A stretch of 64,000 nt of DNA. Source: Achromobacter aegrifaciens. GTDB lineage: Bacteria > Pseudomonadota > Gammaproteobacteria > Burkholderiales > Burkholderiaceae_B. Positions within the stretch are counted from its first letter, which is position 1. The number at the start of each line of letters is the position of its first letter. The stretch is taken from positions 1 to 64,000 of the forward strand of contig NZ_CADIJY010000018.1 of assembly GCF_902859735.1 (NCBI RefSeq), read 5' to 3'. Under the pieces are notes generated by a model. The model saw only the letters and a program-made list of their open reading frames with translations. It ran no database searches and was not told where the DNA came from. A program made the position numbers and the translations under genes. This document shows positions 26,725 to 36,600 of the stretch, in pieces.

Positions 26725-27402
26725 TCAGTCCAGCGCCACGCGCAGCGCCGCCGAGGCGCTCCAGGGGCATAACAGGATGGCCAGGCACAGGCATGCGCCC
26801 AGCAATGACAATTGCGGTCCGGCGCCCATGCCGGCGTGCGAGGCCGACACCGCGCCAGCGCCGAAGATCAGCACCGGCACATACAGCGGCAGCACCAGCA
26901 GCGGCAGCAGGGCGCCGCCGCGCAGGCCCAGCGTCAGCGCCGCGCCCAACCCGCCGACCAGCGCCAGCGTCGGCGTGCCCAGCAGCAGCGACAGGACCAG
27001 GATGCCGATGGCCTGCGGCGACAGGCCGAATTGCAGGGCCAGTACCGGGCTGGCCAGGATCAGGGGCAGGCAGCTGCTGAACCAGTGCGCCGCCAGTTTG
27101 GCGCCCACCAGCAGCGGCAGCGGATGCGGCGACACCAGCAGCTGTTCCAGCGCGCCGTTGTCGTAGTCCTGGGCGAAAGGCCGGTTCAGCGTCAGCAGGA
27201 TGCCGAGCAGGGCGCAGACCCACAGCACGCCCGGCCCGATGGCCAGCAGCAGCGCGGCGTCGGGACCGACCGCCAGGGGGAACAGCGTGCCGGCCACGAT
27301 GAAAAACAGGGTGGCGCCCAGCGTGTCCGCGGGCCGTCTCCAGGCCAGGCGGATTTCACGCAATGCCAACTGCGACAGCGTAGCCAGCATCCGCGTAGTC
27401 AT
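26725..27402 (-). CDS. ccmB: Heme exporter protein CcmB
   Basis: A 225-aa membrane protein with six helices. The conserved start region [20 protein letters not shown] and ITLFP-type TLFPLAVGP are visible, as is the FAQDYDNGALEQLLVSP loop. It is the permease partner of CcmA. The start is uncertain: ATG at 27402 (MTTRMLATL) or 27390 (MLATL); both overlap the ccmA 3' end. Confidence 0.9.
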   Translation of the reverse strand: MTTRMLATLSQLALREIRLAWRRPADTLGATLFFIVAGTLFPLAVGPDAALLLAIGPGVLWVCALLGILLTLNRPFAQDYDNGALEQLLVSPHPLPLLVGAKLAAHWFSSCLPLILASPVLALQFGLSPQAIGILVLSLLLGTPTLALVGGLGAALTLGLRGGALLPLLVLPLYVPVLIFGAGAVSASHAGMGAGPQLSLLGACLCLAILLCPWSASAALRVALD

Positions 27403-28030
27403 CCATGTCCAGGGTTTGAGTATGCGCGGCGGCGGTGCCAGGTTCGCGGTGCGAGGCGAGCACGGCGGCGCCGCCAGCCGCGAGGTGGGCTTCCAGCGCC
27501 AGGCGCAATTGCTCCAGGCTGGCAGTGTCCAGCCCGGCGTCGGGTTCATCCAGCAGCCACAGGGGCTTGGCGCCGAGCACGACCGCCGCCAGCGCCAGCC
27601 GCCGGCCCTGTCCCTGGGACAGGCGCAGGGCGGGCATGTCGGCGCAGGATTCCAGGCGCCATGCGCGCAAGGTGTCCGATAAACGAGTTTCTGCCTGCGG
27701 CGTGCCGGCGACGTGCAGGGCGTAACGCAGGTTCTCGGCGGCGCTCAGTTCGCCGCACAGGCCGTTGCCATGCCCCAGGTAGGCCATGCAGGCACGGTAG
27801 CCGGCGGGGTCGTGGCGTGCGTCGCCGCCGCGCCACAGCACGCTGCCGGCCAGCGGCCGCAGCAAGCCCGCGAGCATGCGCAGAAGACTGGTCTTGCCGC
27901 TGCCGTTGGCGCCGCGCACATGCAGCAGTTGGCCGCCATGCAGCTCGAAATCCACGGGCGCGGAATAGCCGCGGCGGCTGGTCAGGCCGCGCGCGCAAAG
28001 CATGGGCGGCGGCGCATCAGCGGGCCGCAT
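27356..28030 (-). CDS. ccmA: Heme exporter ATP-binding protein CcmA
   Basis: A 224-aa ABC ATPase with Walker [10 protein letters not shown], signature [11 protein letters not shown], Walker [13 protein letters not shown] and a switch histidine in ASHRE. Hydrolysis releases heme-CcmE from the CcmABCD complex. The start overlaps napC by 14 bp and the 3' end overlaps ccmB, so nap and ccm form one unit as in E. coli. Confidence 0.93.
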   Translation of the reverse strand: MRPADAPPPMLCARGLTSRRGYSAPVDFELHGGQLLHVRGANGSGKTSLLRMLAGLLRPLAGSVLWRGGDARHDPAGYRACMAYLGHGNGLCGELSAAENLRYALHVAGTPQAETRLSDTLRAWRLESCADMPALRLSQGQGRRLALAAVVLGAKPLWLLDEPDAGLDTASLEQLRLALEAHLAAGGAAVLASHREPGTAAAHTQTLDMDDYADAGYAVAVGIA

Positions 28031-28655
28031 GCGCCACTTCCTTGCCCGGGCCCGTGGGCTCGGGCGCCATTGAGGTCGGGCCCGGTCCCATGTTCGGCAA
28101 TTTGTGGGCGATGCCCTTGTGGCAATCGATGCAGGTCTTGCTCTTGTCCGCCAGATAGGTGGAGTGCATGTTCTGCGCGCGCGGACTCTGGCGCGTGAAG
28201 TCCATGTACTCGTAATTGTGGCAGTTGCGGCATTCCAGCGAATCGTTGGCCTTGAAGCGCGCCCATTCGTGCTGGGCCAGCTCCAGGCGCTTCTCCACGA
28301 ACTTTTCGCGCGTGTCGATGGTGCCGAAGATCTTGCCCCAGACTTCCTTGGACGCCTGCATCTTGCGCGCTATCTTGTCGGTCCAGTTGTGCGGCACGTG
28401 GCAGTCCGAGCACAGCGCGCGCACGCCGGAGCGGTTGGTGAAGTGGATGGTGCCTTTCAGCTCGGCGTACACGTTGTCGCGCATTTCGTGGCAGCCGGTG
28501 CAGAACTTCTCGGTGTTGGTGAGTTCCATGGCGGTGTTGAAGGCGCCCCAGAACAGGATGCCGCCGATGAAACCGCCGACCGTCAGGAAGCCCAGGCTGA
28601 AATGCACGCTGGGCCGTCGGATGATGTTCCAGTAGCGCTTGATGAGTCCGAGCAT
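28017..28655 (-). CDS. napC: Periplasmic nitrate reductase cytochrome c subunit NapC
   Basis: A 212-aa membrane-anchored tetraheme quinol dehydrogenase (NapC/NirT family). One N-terminal helix ([19 protein letters not shown]) is followed by four heme sites: CTGCH (52-56), CSDCH (82-86), CRNCH (142-146) and CIDCH (175-179). It oxidises quinol and delivers electrons to NapAB in the periplasm. A short Pro/Gly-rich tail follows the last heme. Confidence 0.95.
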   Translation of the reverse strand: MLGLIKRYWNIIRRPSVHFSLGFLTVGGFIGGILFWGAFNTAMELTNTEKFCTGCHEMRDNVYAELKGTIHFTNRSGVRALCSDCHVPHNWTDKIARKMQASKEVWGKIFGTIDTREKFVEKRLELAQHEWARFKANDSLECRNCHNYEYMDFTRQSPRAQNMHSTYLADKSKTCIDCHKGIAHKLPNMGPGPTSMAPEPTGPGKEVAHAAR

Positions 28656-28671
28656 GGCTGCCTCCGGTCGC

Positions 28672-29148
28672 TTACTTCTTGGCGGGCGCCGGGGCGGACA
28701 GGCGCTTGAGGATCACATCGATGTCCTGATAAGTATTGGACACCAGAGGCTTGGCCTCGGTCTGCGGCACGTGGCACTGCACACAGAAGTAGCGGCGCGG
28801 CGAGACTTCCGCCAGCACGTTGCTGTCGCGGTCCATGTAGTGGGTCACGCTCAGGGGCGGGGCCTGGGTTTCCTCGGTGTTCACGCGGGCGTGACAGGCC
28901 AGGCAGCGGTTGAAGTCCTTGTCGACCTGGTAGCCGTCGATCTTGTGCGGAATGGTGGGCGGCTGCATGGAATACGTGCGCATGCGGCGGATGTCCTTGT
29001 TTTCGACCGGACTGATGAGCGGCGGGTCGGTTTCCTGCGCGACCGGGGTGGGGCCGCGCATGGGGTCTTCGACCTCCAGCGGCGGCGCCGCCCAGGCGGC
29101 CGAACCAAGGATGACGCATGTCGCGAGAGTAAGGGCGCGTAGGTTCAT
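28672..29148 (-). CDS. napB: Periplasmic nitrate reductase diheme subunit NapB
   Basis: A 158-aa exported diheme cytochrome c. The signal peptide is residues 1-21; heme sites are CLACH (82-86) and CVQCH (122-126), each with a distal His (IPHKIDGYQ and VTHYMDRD). It transfers electrons from NapC to NapA. The ATG at 29148 gives the signal peptide; a longer frame to 29196 overlaps napA without reason. Confidence 0.95.
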   Translation of the reverse strand: MNLRALTLATCVILGSAAWAAPPLEVEDPMRGPTPVAQETDPPLISPVENKDIRRMRTYSMQPPTIPHKIDGYQVDKDFNRCLACHARVNTEETQAPPLSVTHYMDRDSNVLAEVSPRRYFCVQCHVPQTEAKPLVSNTYQDIDVILKRLSAPAPAKK

Positions 29149-29168
29149 GGCTGTCTCCGGTTCGCCTT

Positions 29169-31670
29169 TCAGACCTTGACGATCTTGACCGCGCACTTCT
29201 TGAAGTCGGTCTGGAACGAGATCGGATCGGTGGCGTCCAGCGTGACCTTGTTGATCAACTGGCCAGCGTCGAACCAGGGCACGAACACCAGGCCGCGCGG
29301 CGGCTTGTCGCGCCCGCGGGTTTCCAGGCGCGTGCGCATCTTGCCGCGCCGCGACACGACCTCCACCTCGACGCCGCGCCGCAGGCCCATTTCCTGGGCG
29401 TCATCGGGGTGCATGAAACAGACCGCGTTGGGGAAGGCCCGGTACAGTTCCGGCACCCGCCGCGTCATCGAGCCCGAATGCCAGTGTTCCAGGACGCGTC
29501 CGGTGGACAGCCAGAACGGGTATTCCTTGTCCGGCGATTCCGCGGGCGGTTCATAGGGCAGGGCGTAGATCACGGCGCGGCCGTCGGCATTGCCGTAGAA
29601 CTCGAAACCGGCTCCTGGTTTGACGTAGGGGTCGCTGCCTTCGCGGTAGCGCCACAGCGTTTCCTTGCCCTTGACCACGGGCCAGCGCAGGCCGCGCACT
29701 TCATGGTAGGTATCGAACGGCGCCAGGTCGTGGCCATGGCCGCGGCCAAATTCGGCGTATTCCTCGAACAGCCCCTTCTGCGCATAGAAGCCGAAAGCCT
29801 CGGCTTCCTGGTTGGCGTAGTCCTTGTCGCGCTCGGTGTTGGGATAGCGGTTGACCTTGCCGTTGGCGAACAGCACGTCGAACAGCGTCTTGCCGCGGTA
29901 TTCGGGCTTCTTGGCCAGCAGATCGGCAGGCCAGACGTCCTCGACCTTGAAGCGCTTGGAAAACTCCATCAGTTGCCACAGGTCCGAGCGCGCCTCGCCC
30001 GGCGCGTTGACCAGCTGGTGCCAGAACTGGGTGCGGCGTTCCGCGTTGCCGTAGGCGCCTTCCTTTTCGACCCACATGGCGGCCGGCAGGATCAGGTCGG
30101 CCGAAATAGTGGTAACGGTGGGGTAGGCGTCCGACACCACGATGAAGTTGTCGGGGTTGCGGTAGCCGGGCAGGCCTTCATTCATCAGGTTGGCCGCGGC
30201 CTGCATGTTGTTGTTGACCATCACCCAATAGGCGTTGATCTTGCCGTCCTTGAGCATGCGGTTCTGCAGGACCGCATGCGCACCCACCTTGCTGGGGATC
30301 GTGCCGTCGGGCAACTGCCAGATTTCCTCGGCGTGCGCGCGGTGCTTGGGATTGGTCACCACCAGGTCGGCCGGCAGGCGGTGCGAGAAGGTACCCACCT
30401 CGCGGGCGGTGCCACAGGCCGAGGGCTGGCCGGTCAACGAGAACGGGCTGTTGCCCGGCGTGGAGATCTTGCCGGTCAGCAGATGGATGTTGTAGACCAT
30501 GTTATTGGCCCACACGCCGCGGGTGTGTTGGTTGAAACCCATGGTCCAGAAGGATGTGACGCGCACCTTCGGGTCGGCATAGAGTTCGGCCAGCTCTTCC
30601 AGCTGCTTCTTGGGCAGGCCGCTCAGCTTGGCGGTGTAGTCCAGGTCGTACTTGGCAACGAACTTGGCGAAATCGTCGAACGTGATGGGCTTGGAGCCGC
30701 CGGCGTCGCCCGCGTTCTTGGCGGCCTTCTGCAGCGGATGATCGGGCCGCAGGCCGTAGCCGATGTCGGCATTGCCTTCGCGGAAAGTCGTGTGCTTGTC
30801 CACGAAATCCCGGTTCACGCGCTTGGTCTGGATGATGTGGTTGGCGATGTAGTTCAGGATCGCCAGGTCCGTCTGCGGCGTGAAGGTCAGCGCGATGTCG
30901 GCCAGCTCGTAGGAACGGTGCTCGAAGGTGGACAGCACGACGACTTTGGTCTTGGGCGCGGACAGTCGGCGATCGGTCACGCGGGTCCACAGGATCGGGT
31001 GCATCTCCGCCATGTTGGAGCCCCACAGTACGAAGGCATCGGCGTTCTCGATGTCGTCGTAACAGCCCATGGGCTCGTCAGCGCCGAAGGTGCGCATGAA
31101 GCCCACCGCGGCCGAGGCCATGCAGTGGCGCGCGTTCGGGTCCAGGTTGTTGCTGCGAAAGCCCGCCTTCATCAGCTTGAGCGCGGCATACCCTTCCCAG
31201 ACGGTCCATTGGCCCGAGCCGAACATGCCCACGGCCTCGGGACCCTTGTCCTTCAGTACGCGCTTGAACTGCTCGGCCATGACGTCGAAGGCCTGGTCCC
31301 AGGACACTGGGGCAAATTCACCGTCCTTGGCGTACTTGCCGTCCTTCATGCGCAAGAGCGGCGTGGTCAGCCGGTCGTTGCCGTACATGATCTTGGACAG
31401 GAAATAACCTTTGACGCAGTTCAGGCCCTTGTTCACCTCGGCGTTGAAATCGCCGTGCGTGGCCACGACCTGGTTGTCCTTCACGGCGACGTTCACGCCG
31501 CAGCCGGTCCCGCAGAACCTACAGGGCGCCTTGGACCACTTGAGCTTGGCGGCCTCGGATTCGGTGACGATGTTCTGCGTGTAGCCGACGATGGGTATGC
31601 CAGCCACAGTCGCGGCCGCGGCCGCGGCAGATTGCTTGATGAAGTCTCTACGAGCCATTGCCATCGTCAA
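29169..31670 (-). CDS. napA: Periplasmic nitrate reductase catalytic subunit NapA
   Basis: An 833-aa molybdoenzyme that reduces nitrate in the periplasm. A Tat signal ([19 protein letters not shown]) precedes the [4Fe-4S] ligands C50, C53, C57 and C85. C183 in NARHCMASA is the Mo ligand. The C-terminal molybdopterin-binding domain is complete. It overlaps napD by 23 bp and is followed by napB after 20 bp. Starts at MTMAM or MAM are both plausible. Confidence 0.96.
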   Translation of the reverse strand: MTMAMARRDFIKQSAAAAAATVAGIPIVGYTQNIVTESEAAKLKWSKAPCRFCGTGCGVNVAVKDNQVVATHGDFNAEVNKGLNCVKGYFLSKIMYGNDRLTTPLLRMKDGKYAKDGEFAPVSWDQAFDVMAEQFKRVLKDKGPEAVGMFGSGQWTVWEGYAALKLMKAGFRSNNLDPNARHCMASAAVGFMRTFGADEPMGCYDDIENADAFVLWGSNMAEMHPILWTRVTDRRLSAPKTKVVVLSTFEHRSYELADIALTFTPQTDLAILNYIANHIIQTKRVNRDFVDKHTTFREGNADIGYGLRPDHPLQKAAKNAGDAGGSKPITFDDFAKFVAKYDLDYTAKLSGLPKKQLEELAELYADPKVRVTSFWTMGFNQHTRGVWANNMVYNIHLLTGKISTPGNSPFSLTGQPSACGTAREVGTFSHRLPADLVVTNPKHRAHAEEIWQLPDGTIPSKVGAHAVLQNRMLKDGKINAYWVMVNNNMQAAANLMNEGLPGYRNPDNFIVVSDAYPTVTTISADLILPAAMWVEKEGAYGNAERRTQFWHQLVNAPGEARSDLWQLMEFSKRFKVEDVWPADLLAKKPEYRGKTLFDVLFANGKVNRYPNTERDKDYANQEAEAFGFYAQKGLFEEYAEFGRGHGHDLAPFDTYHEVRGLRWPVVKGKETLWRYREGSDPYVKPGAGFEFYGNADGRAVIYALPYEPPAESPDKEYPFWLSTGRVLEHWHSGSMTRRVPELYRAFPNAVCFMHPDDAQEMGLRRGVEVEVVSRRGKMRTRLETRGRDKPPRGLVFVPWFDAGQLINKVTLDATDPISFQTDFKKCAVKIVKV

Positions 31671-31989
31671 TCTCCTCGTTCATCGCGTCCAGCGAGTCGG
31701 CGTGCTGGTAGACCAGCGCCGAAGCCAGCACGCCATCCAGGCGCTGGATCTCTGAGATCCGGGCCATCATGTCGTCGGTGGAGGGGGCTTCCAGGGTGAC
31801 CACCAGCTTTCCGGTGTCGGAAGCGCCATGGATTTCCGCTCCGGCAATTGCAAGAATCGCCTGGCGGACGTCGGGCAAGCGGCGCGGCGCGGCGTGCACC
31901 ACCATGCTGGCGATGTGCAGCTCTGGCGGCGCCGCAGGCGGCGCGGAGTGGGGGAGCGCGGACATGGGAGGGGTTCCGTCGCGTCGCAT
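31648..31989 (-). CDS. napD: Chaperone NapD
   Basis: A 113-aa cytoplasmic chaperone that binds the NapA Tat signal before export. The core [21 protein letters not shown] and the later [11 protein letters not shown] match the family ferredoxin-like fold. The ATG at 31989 overlaps the napE stop (TGATG), supporting this start by translational coupling. A shorter start at 31965 (MSALPHS) is possible. Confidence 0.88.
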   Translation of the reverse strand: MRRDGTPPMSALPHSAPPAAPPELHIASMVVHAAPRRLPDVRQAILAIAGAEIHGASDTGKLVVTLEAPSTDDMMARISEIQRLDGVLASALVYQHADSLDAMNEEIDDGNGS

Positions 31990-32147
31990 CAGCTACCGGG
32001 AGGGCCGGCAATCAGCTGATAGAACCAGACGAGGAAACCGTAGCCTGCCACGATGATGACCGACAGGACGGGGGCCATGACGGCCGTCAGGAACAGGAAA
32101 CTTCGTAGTTCCTGAGGCTTGGTGTAGCCATCGGACTCGTTTTGCAC
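31989..32147 (-). CDS. napE: Periplasmic nitrate reductase small membrane subunit NapE (GTG start)
   Basis: A 52-aa single-helix membrane protein, read from a GTG at 32147: VQNESDGYTKPQELRSFLFL, then the helix (LTAVMAPVLSVIIVAGYGFLVWF) and YQLIAGPPGS. The pattern KPQELRSFLFL-helix-GxxVW is that of NapE. GAGGTG lies about 5 bp upstream of the GTG. The stop overlaps the napD ATG. It is the first gene of the nap-ccm unit. Its function is unknown even in model species. Confidence 0.85.
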   Translation of the reverse strand: MQNESDGYTKPQELRSFLFLTAVMAPVLSVIIVAGYGFLVWFYQLIAGPPGS

Positions 32148-32217
32148 ACAGCACCTCACTACGACAGTTGGGGCATTGCGTTTAACGTGCGGATACCGAA
32201 GCTTTTAGCAGATGGCT

Positions 32218-32231
32218 TTGAAGGGCGTCAA
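32218..32231 (-). promoter_or_regulatory. Probable FNR/Anr box and promoter of nap-ccm
   Basis: Read on the minus strand, TTGACGCCCTTCAA matches TTGAT-N4-ATCAA with one mismatch per half-site. Exactly 22 bp downstream is TATCCG (32195-32190) as a possible -10, the class II FNR layout. It is the only such box in the 127-bp gap before napE. Confidence 0.55.
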
Positions 32232-32274
32232 TGTTGCACCACGGCGTAACAATGTGCTGGGACCGATGGGCGGT

Positions 32275-33183
32275 TCAAGCAGCTGGCGGGAGCAGCGCTG
32301 GAATGTCCCGCTTCAACAGGTCCAGGACCGCCCGCACGCGCTGCGGCATCGGACGCAGGGGCGGAATCAGCGCATTGAGCGGAAGCGGCGGAACGCGATA
32401 GCCGTCCAGCAGTTCGACGAGGCGTCCTTGCGCCAGTGCCTTGGCGCACGCGGGATGCTGCAGGATGCCGATGCCGCCGCCGGAGAGGATCAGATCGTAC
32501 ATGGGACGCCAGTGGCTGACCGTCATGGCGGTCTTGATGCGCGTCTGGACCACCGGCCCGTTTTCGCGCGAGAGCGGCACCTGGTCGTTCGCGAAAATGG
32601 CCTTCAAACGAATGAACGGATGGAAGGCCAAGTCCGCCGGCGTTTCTATGGGGCCGCGAGCCGCAAGGTAACAAGGTGCCGCGACCAGCTTGCGGGCCAC
32701 CCAGCCAAGCGGGAAAGCTATATAGCCTCCGTTTTCATTGAGGCGGCCCAGGCGCAGCGAAATGTCGAGGCCCTCGGTGACCGGGTCGGCGATGGTGTCG
32801 TTCAGCATGAGATCCACGTGCAGATCGGGGTGTGCCGTGCGCACGTTCATCAGGGCCTTGGGAACCACGATCTCGCCCAGGCACTGCGGCGCGGCGAGTC
32901 TCAGGCTTCCTTGTATCTTGGCGTTACTTAACGATACGGAATTTATTGTCAATTCCGCCGCGTCCAGCAGCTGCTTGCCCTGTTCGTAGAACGTCCGGCC
33001 TTCAGCCGTGCAGCTCAGCTTGCGCGAACTGCGCACCAAGAGGCGGGCGCTTAGGAAACGCTCCAGCTTGTCGATGCGTTCGCTCACGGATGGTTGGCTC
33101 ATGTCGAGATCGCGCGCCGCGCCCGAGATGGTTCCGCGTTCCACCACGCGGAGAAAAATGCGTATCGCTGCCAACAAATCCAC
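32275..33183 (-). CDS. LysR-family transcriptional regulator
   Basis: A 302-aa regulator of the CrgA-like LysR group. The helix-turn-helix is TISGAARDLDMSQPSVSERI, followed by LERFLSARLLVRSSRKL. The GTG at 33183 (VDLLAAIRIFLRVVERG) is preferred because GAGGAG lies 6 bp upstream and most homologues start there; an ATG at 33237 would add 18 residues. It lies between napE and the autotransporter gene; neither is a typical target, so its role is open. Confidence 0.85.
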   Translation of the reverse strand: MDLLAAIRIFLRVVERGTISGAARDLDMSQPSVSERIDKLERFLSARLLVRSSRKLSCTAEGRTFYEQGKQLLDAAELTINSVSLSNAKIQGSLRLAAPQCLGEIVVPKALMNVRTAHPDLHVDLMLNDTIADPVTEGLDISLRLGRLNENGGYIAFPLGWVARKLVAAPCYLAARGPIETPADLAFHPFIRLKAIFANDQVPLSRENGPVVQTRIKTAMTVSHWRPMYDLILSGGGIGILQHPACAKALAQGRLVELLDGYRVPPLPLNALIPPLRPMPQRVRAVLDLLKRDIPALLPPAA

Positions 33184-33237
33184 GGAACGCTCCTCATGAA
33201 ACCAATGCCCCGATTCTGAGACGGATGAGCGGTCCAT

Positions 33238-33633
33238 TTGTTTAGTGGGTGGAACGGCGGAAATGTTGGTTTCCGCTGTTACCTACCTGCGGCCAGCCGG
33301 CATAGGAAGGCTGCGCCGATACGTCCCATAGGCCCAAGTGCAATGTGCGATTGCAATTGCGCGCCGTAGTCTTGGCCTCAATGCATCACCCGATGCAGTC
33401 GCTGCGGGACTCCTCCGCCGGCAAGCGAGGCGTCCCGCGTTGGTCCTGGCGCATTTCCTTTTCCATCTCCATCAATAGATCGACCGCTTGCGTGGCGCAG
33501 TTGGCGAGAGCCCGGCCGCTTGCATAGCGGGTGGCGTTAGTCGCCGCAGCGTGTTCCGGGTGCCGTTTGAGTCACACGTAATGGCTGCGTAGACGAGAAC
33601 TTCCCTAGAGTTTTTGAACTGGAGCATCCATTC
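33238..33633. other. 396-bp intergenic region before the autotransporter gene
   Basis: I see no convincing gene here. A small hairpin GCGGAAA (33257-33263) / TTTCCGC (33270-33276) lies near the LysR end. A weak promoter-like pair TTGAGT (33567-33572), 17 bp, TAGACG lies about 40 bp before the autotransporter start. Small frames on either strand lack ribosome sites and look non-coding. The length suggests a regulated promoter for the adhesin. Confidence 0.35.
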
Positions 33634-36600
33634 ATGAACAAGATACTCAGGAACGTTTGGATCGATGCGGACGAAGACGCGGCGGGAGGCCGGCAGTCCA
33701 TTCGGAAGCGCCTGAAGCTGAACATGCGGCTGGATATCGCAGCGGGGCTTGCGATACTTGCCGGTCTGGCGGGTACGGGTCCGCAGGTTCATGCATCAAC
33801 GTACAACCCGAATGGTTGCGCCTCTCCCAAGGCGACGGGACCCGACGGCGTAGCCTATCCTGCGGGCAAGACTCCGAGCGATGGATCCGGCCTGTGGTCC
33901 AACGTTATCGGATGCGATGCCGATGGCGGCGGCTACACCGGCGTGCAGGTCCTGGGCTTTCAAGCGACGGCGACGGGCAATGCCGCGACCGCCCTGGGGT
34001 TTGCGGCTACGGCGGCAATTCGGAGCACCGCTGTAGGCATGCAGGCCGGAGCCCTTGCCCTGGGTTCGACCGCTCTTGGTCAATGGGCGCGCGCCACGGC
34101 CGTCGGCAGCGTCGCGATCGGCGGCAATAATTCCTCCAATTCGGCGGCGGCGGGTGCGCAGGCATCGGGGCTCAACGCCGTTGCGGTCGCAGGAGAATCG
34201 CGTGCCATGGGGGCGGATTCCGTTGCGATAGGCACGCGTGCGCAGGCACGGCGCGATGGCGATGTGGCCCTGGGCATCGGCAGCGTGGCTGATGGCGCAA
34301 CAGGAAACTTCTCCGCGGTGGCTATCGGTCGCGGCAGCTCGGCGATCGGTGAAAACTCGGTGGCGTTGGGCAATGCCAATCGGGCCTCGGGACCAGGCGC
34401 CGTCGCGCTGGGCAATAGCTCGGCGGCTGCGGGCGCCGCGGCGTTGGCCGTAGGCAACGATGCCAACGCGCTGGCGGCGCGGAGCATGGCGTTGGGGTTC
34501 GATTCGGTCGCAACCAACTCGGACGACGTCGCGCTGGGGGCGGGCTCCGCGACTGCTGCCGCCGTCGGCACGTCTGGCGCCGCGATCGCGGGGCGGTCCT
34601 ATTCGTTCGCCGGGTCGGCGCCCGCCAGCACGGTCAGCGTGGGCAGCACGGGTGCGGAGCGCTCCATCACGAACGTTGCGGCGGGGCGGCTTGGCGCCCT
34701 TAGCACGGATGCCGTCAACGGTTCGCAGCTCAATGCGACGAATCAGGCGGTGAATGCCCTGGGCGACCGGGCGGTGACGTATGACGGCAACGAAGGTGAT
34801 CCCAGGAGCCTGATCACGCTGGCGGGATCGGCATCCACGGACGGCGGCATGACGGGCGGCACCAGGCTCACCAACCTGGCGCGCGGGGCCGTGTCGGCCA
34901 CCAGCACCGATGCGGTGAACGGTGCGCAACTGCATGACACGAACCAGGAGGTGCAGCGCGTGGGCGACAGGGTGACGACCATGGGCGATACGGTGACCAG
35001 CATGGGCAACACCGTCACGACCCTGGGCGACACCGTGACGAATCTCGGCGATACGGTCACGACCATCGGCGGTACGGTCACGACCTTGGGCGATACGCTC
35101 ACCAGCCTCGGCGGCTCGCTGGCGAATCTCACCGGGGACACGAGCGCGACATACACCGACGCCAACGGCCTGGGCATCCGCTATGCGCGGACCAACGAGC
35201 GCGGGTTGACGCCCAGCGATGCCTACGCGCAGAACCCCGGCAGTACGGCGCTGGGCTACAACGCGCGAGCCACGGCCGACAACGCGCTGGCGCTGGGCCG
35301 CGAGGCCCAGGCAAGCCATGCCGGCAGCGTGGCGCTGGGCGCGAATGCGGTCGCTAATGGCGCGACGCTGGGCGCGGCGGCGTACCGCTCAGGTACGGCG
35401 GCGGTGGCGGGCGCTGCGCCAGTCGGCGAAGTGAGCATAGGCTCGGCGGGCGCGGAACGCCGCCTCAGCCACTTGGCCGCGGGCGCGTCCGACACGGATG
35501 CGGTGAACGTAAGCCAGCTCAAGTCCGTGGCCGAGAACGTGGGCAGCCTGGGCGACCGGGCGGTGACCTATGACGGCAACGCGGGCGATCCCAAGAGCCT
35601 GATCACGCTGGCGGGATCGGCATCGACGGACGGCGGCATGACGGGCGGAACCAGGCTCACCAACCTGGCGCGCGGGGCCGTGACGGCCACCAGCACCGAT
35701 GCAGTGAACGGCGCGCAACTGCATGAGACGAACCAGGAGGTGAAGCGCGTGGGAGACAAGGTCACGACCATGGGCGATACGGTGACCAGCATGGGCACCA
35801 CCGTCACGACCCTGGGCGACACCGTGACGAATCTCGGCGATACGGTCACGACCATCGGCGGTACGGTCACGACCTTGGGCGATACGCTCACCAACCTCGG
35901 CGGCTCGCTGGCGAATCTCACCGGGGACACGAACGCGACATACACCGACGCCAACGGCCTGGGCATCCGCTATGCGCGGACCAACGAGCGCGGGTTGACG
36001 CCCAGCGACGCCTATGCGCAGAACCCCGGCAGCACGGCGCTGGGCTACAACGCGCGGGCCACGGCCGACAACGCGCTGGCGCTGGGCCGCGAGGCCCAGG
36101 CAAGCCACGCCGGTAGCGTGGCGCTGGGCGCGAACGCGGTCGCCAACGGCGCAACGCTGGGCGCGGCGGCGTACCGCTCAGGTACGGCGGCGGTGGCGGG
36201 CGTTGCCCCGGTGGGCGAAGTGAGCATAGGCTCGGCGGGCGCGGAACGCCGCCTCAGCCACTTGGCCGCGGGCGCGTCCGACACGGATGCGGTGAACGTA
36301 AGCCAGCTCAAGTCCGTGGCCGAGAACGTGGGCAGCCTGGGCGACCGGGCGGTGACCTATGACGGCAACGCGGGCGATCCCAAGAGCCTGATCACGCTGG
36401 CGGGATCGGCATCCTCGGACGGCGGCATGACGGGCGGCACCAAGCTGACCAACCTGGCGCGCGGGGCCGTGACGGCCACCAGCACCGATGCAGTGAACGG
36501 CGCGCAACTGCATGAGACGAACCAGGACGTACAGCGCGTGGGCGACAGGCTGACGGGCATGGGCGATACCTTGACGACCATGGGCGACACGTACACACAC

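Noticed and set aside
29409-31799. 796-aa plus-strand frame across napA
   Set aside because: Antisense of napA; no signal peptide, domain or ribosome site.
33472-33792. 106-aa minus-strand frame in the 33238-33633 gap
   Set aside because: It overlaps the autotransporter start, has no ribosome site and no recognisable features.
34978-35121. Short-period repeats considered as a CRISPR array or microsatellite
   Set aside because: They are 21-bp codon repeats encoding TVTxxGD heptads of a coiled-coil stalk, with no spacers.
33796-35319. 507-aa minus-strand frame opposite the autotransporter
   Set aside because: Repetitive Arg/Ala/Gly sequence mirroring the adhesin repeats; no start site.
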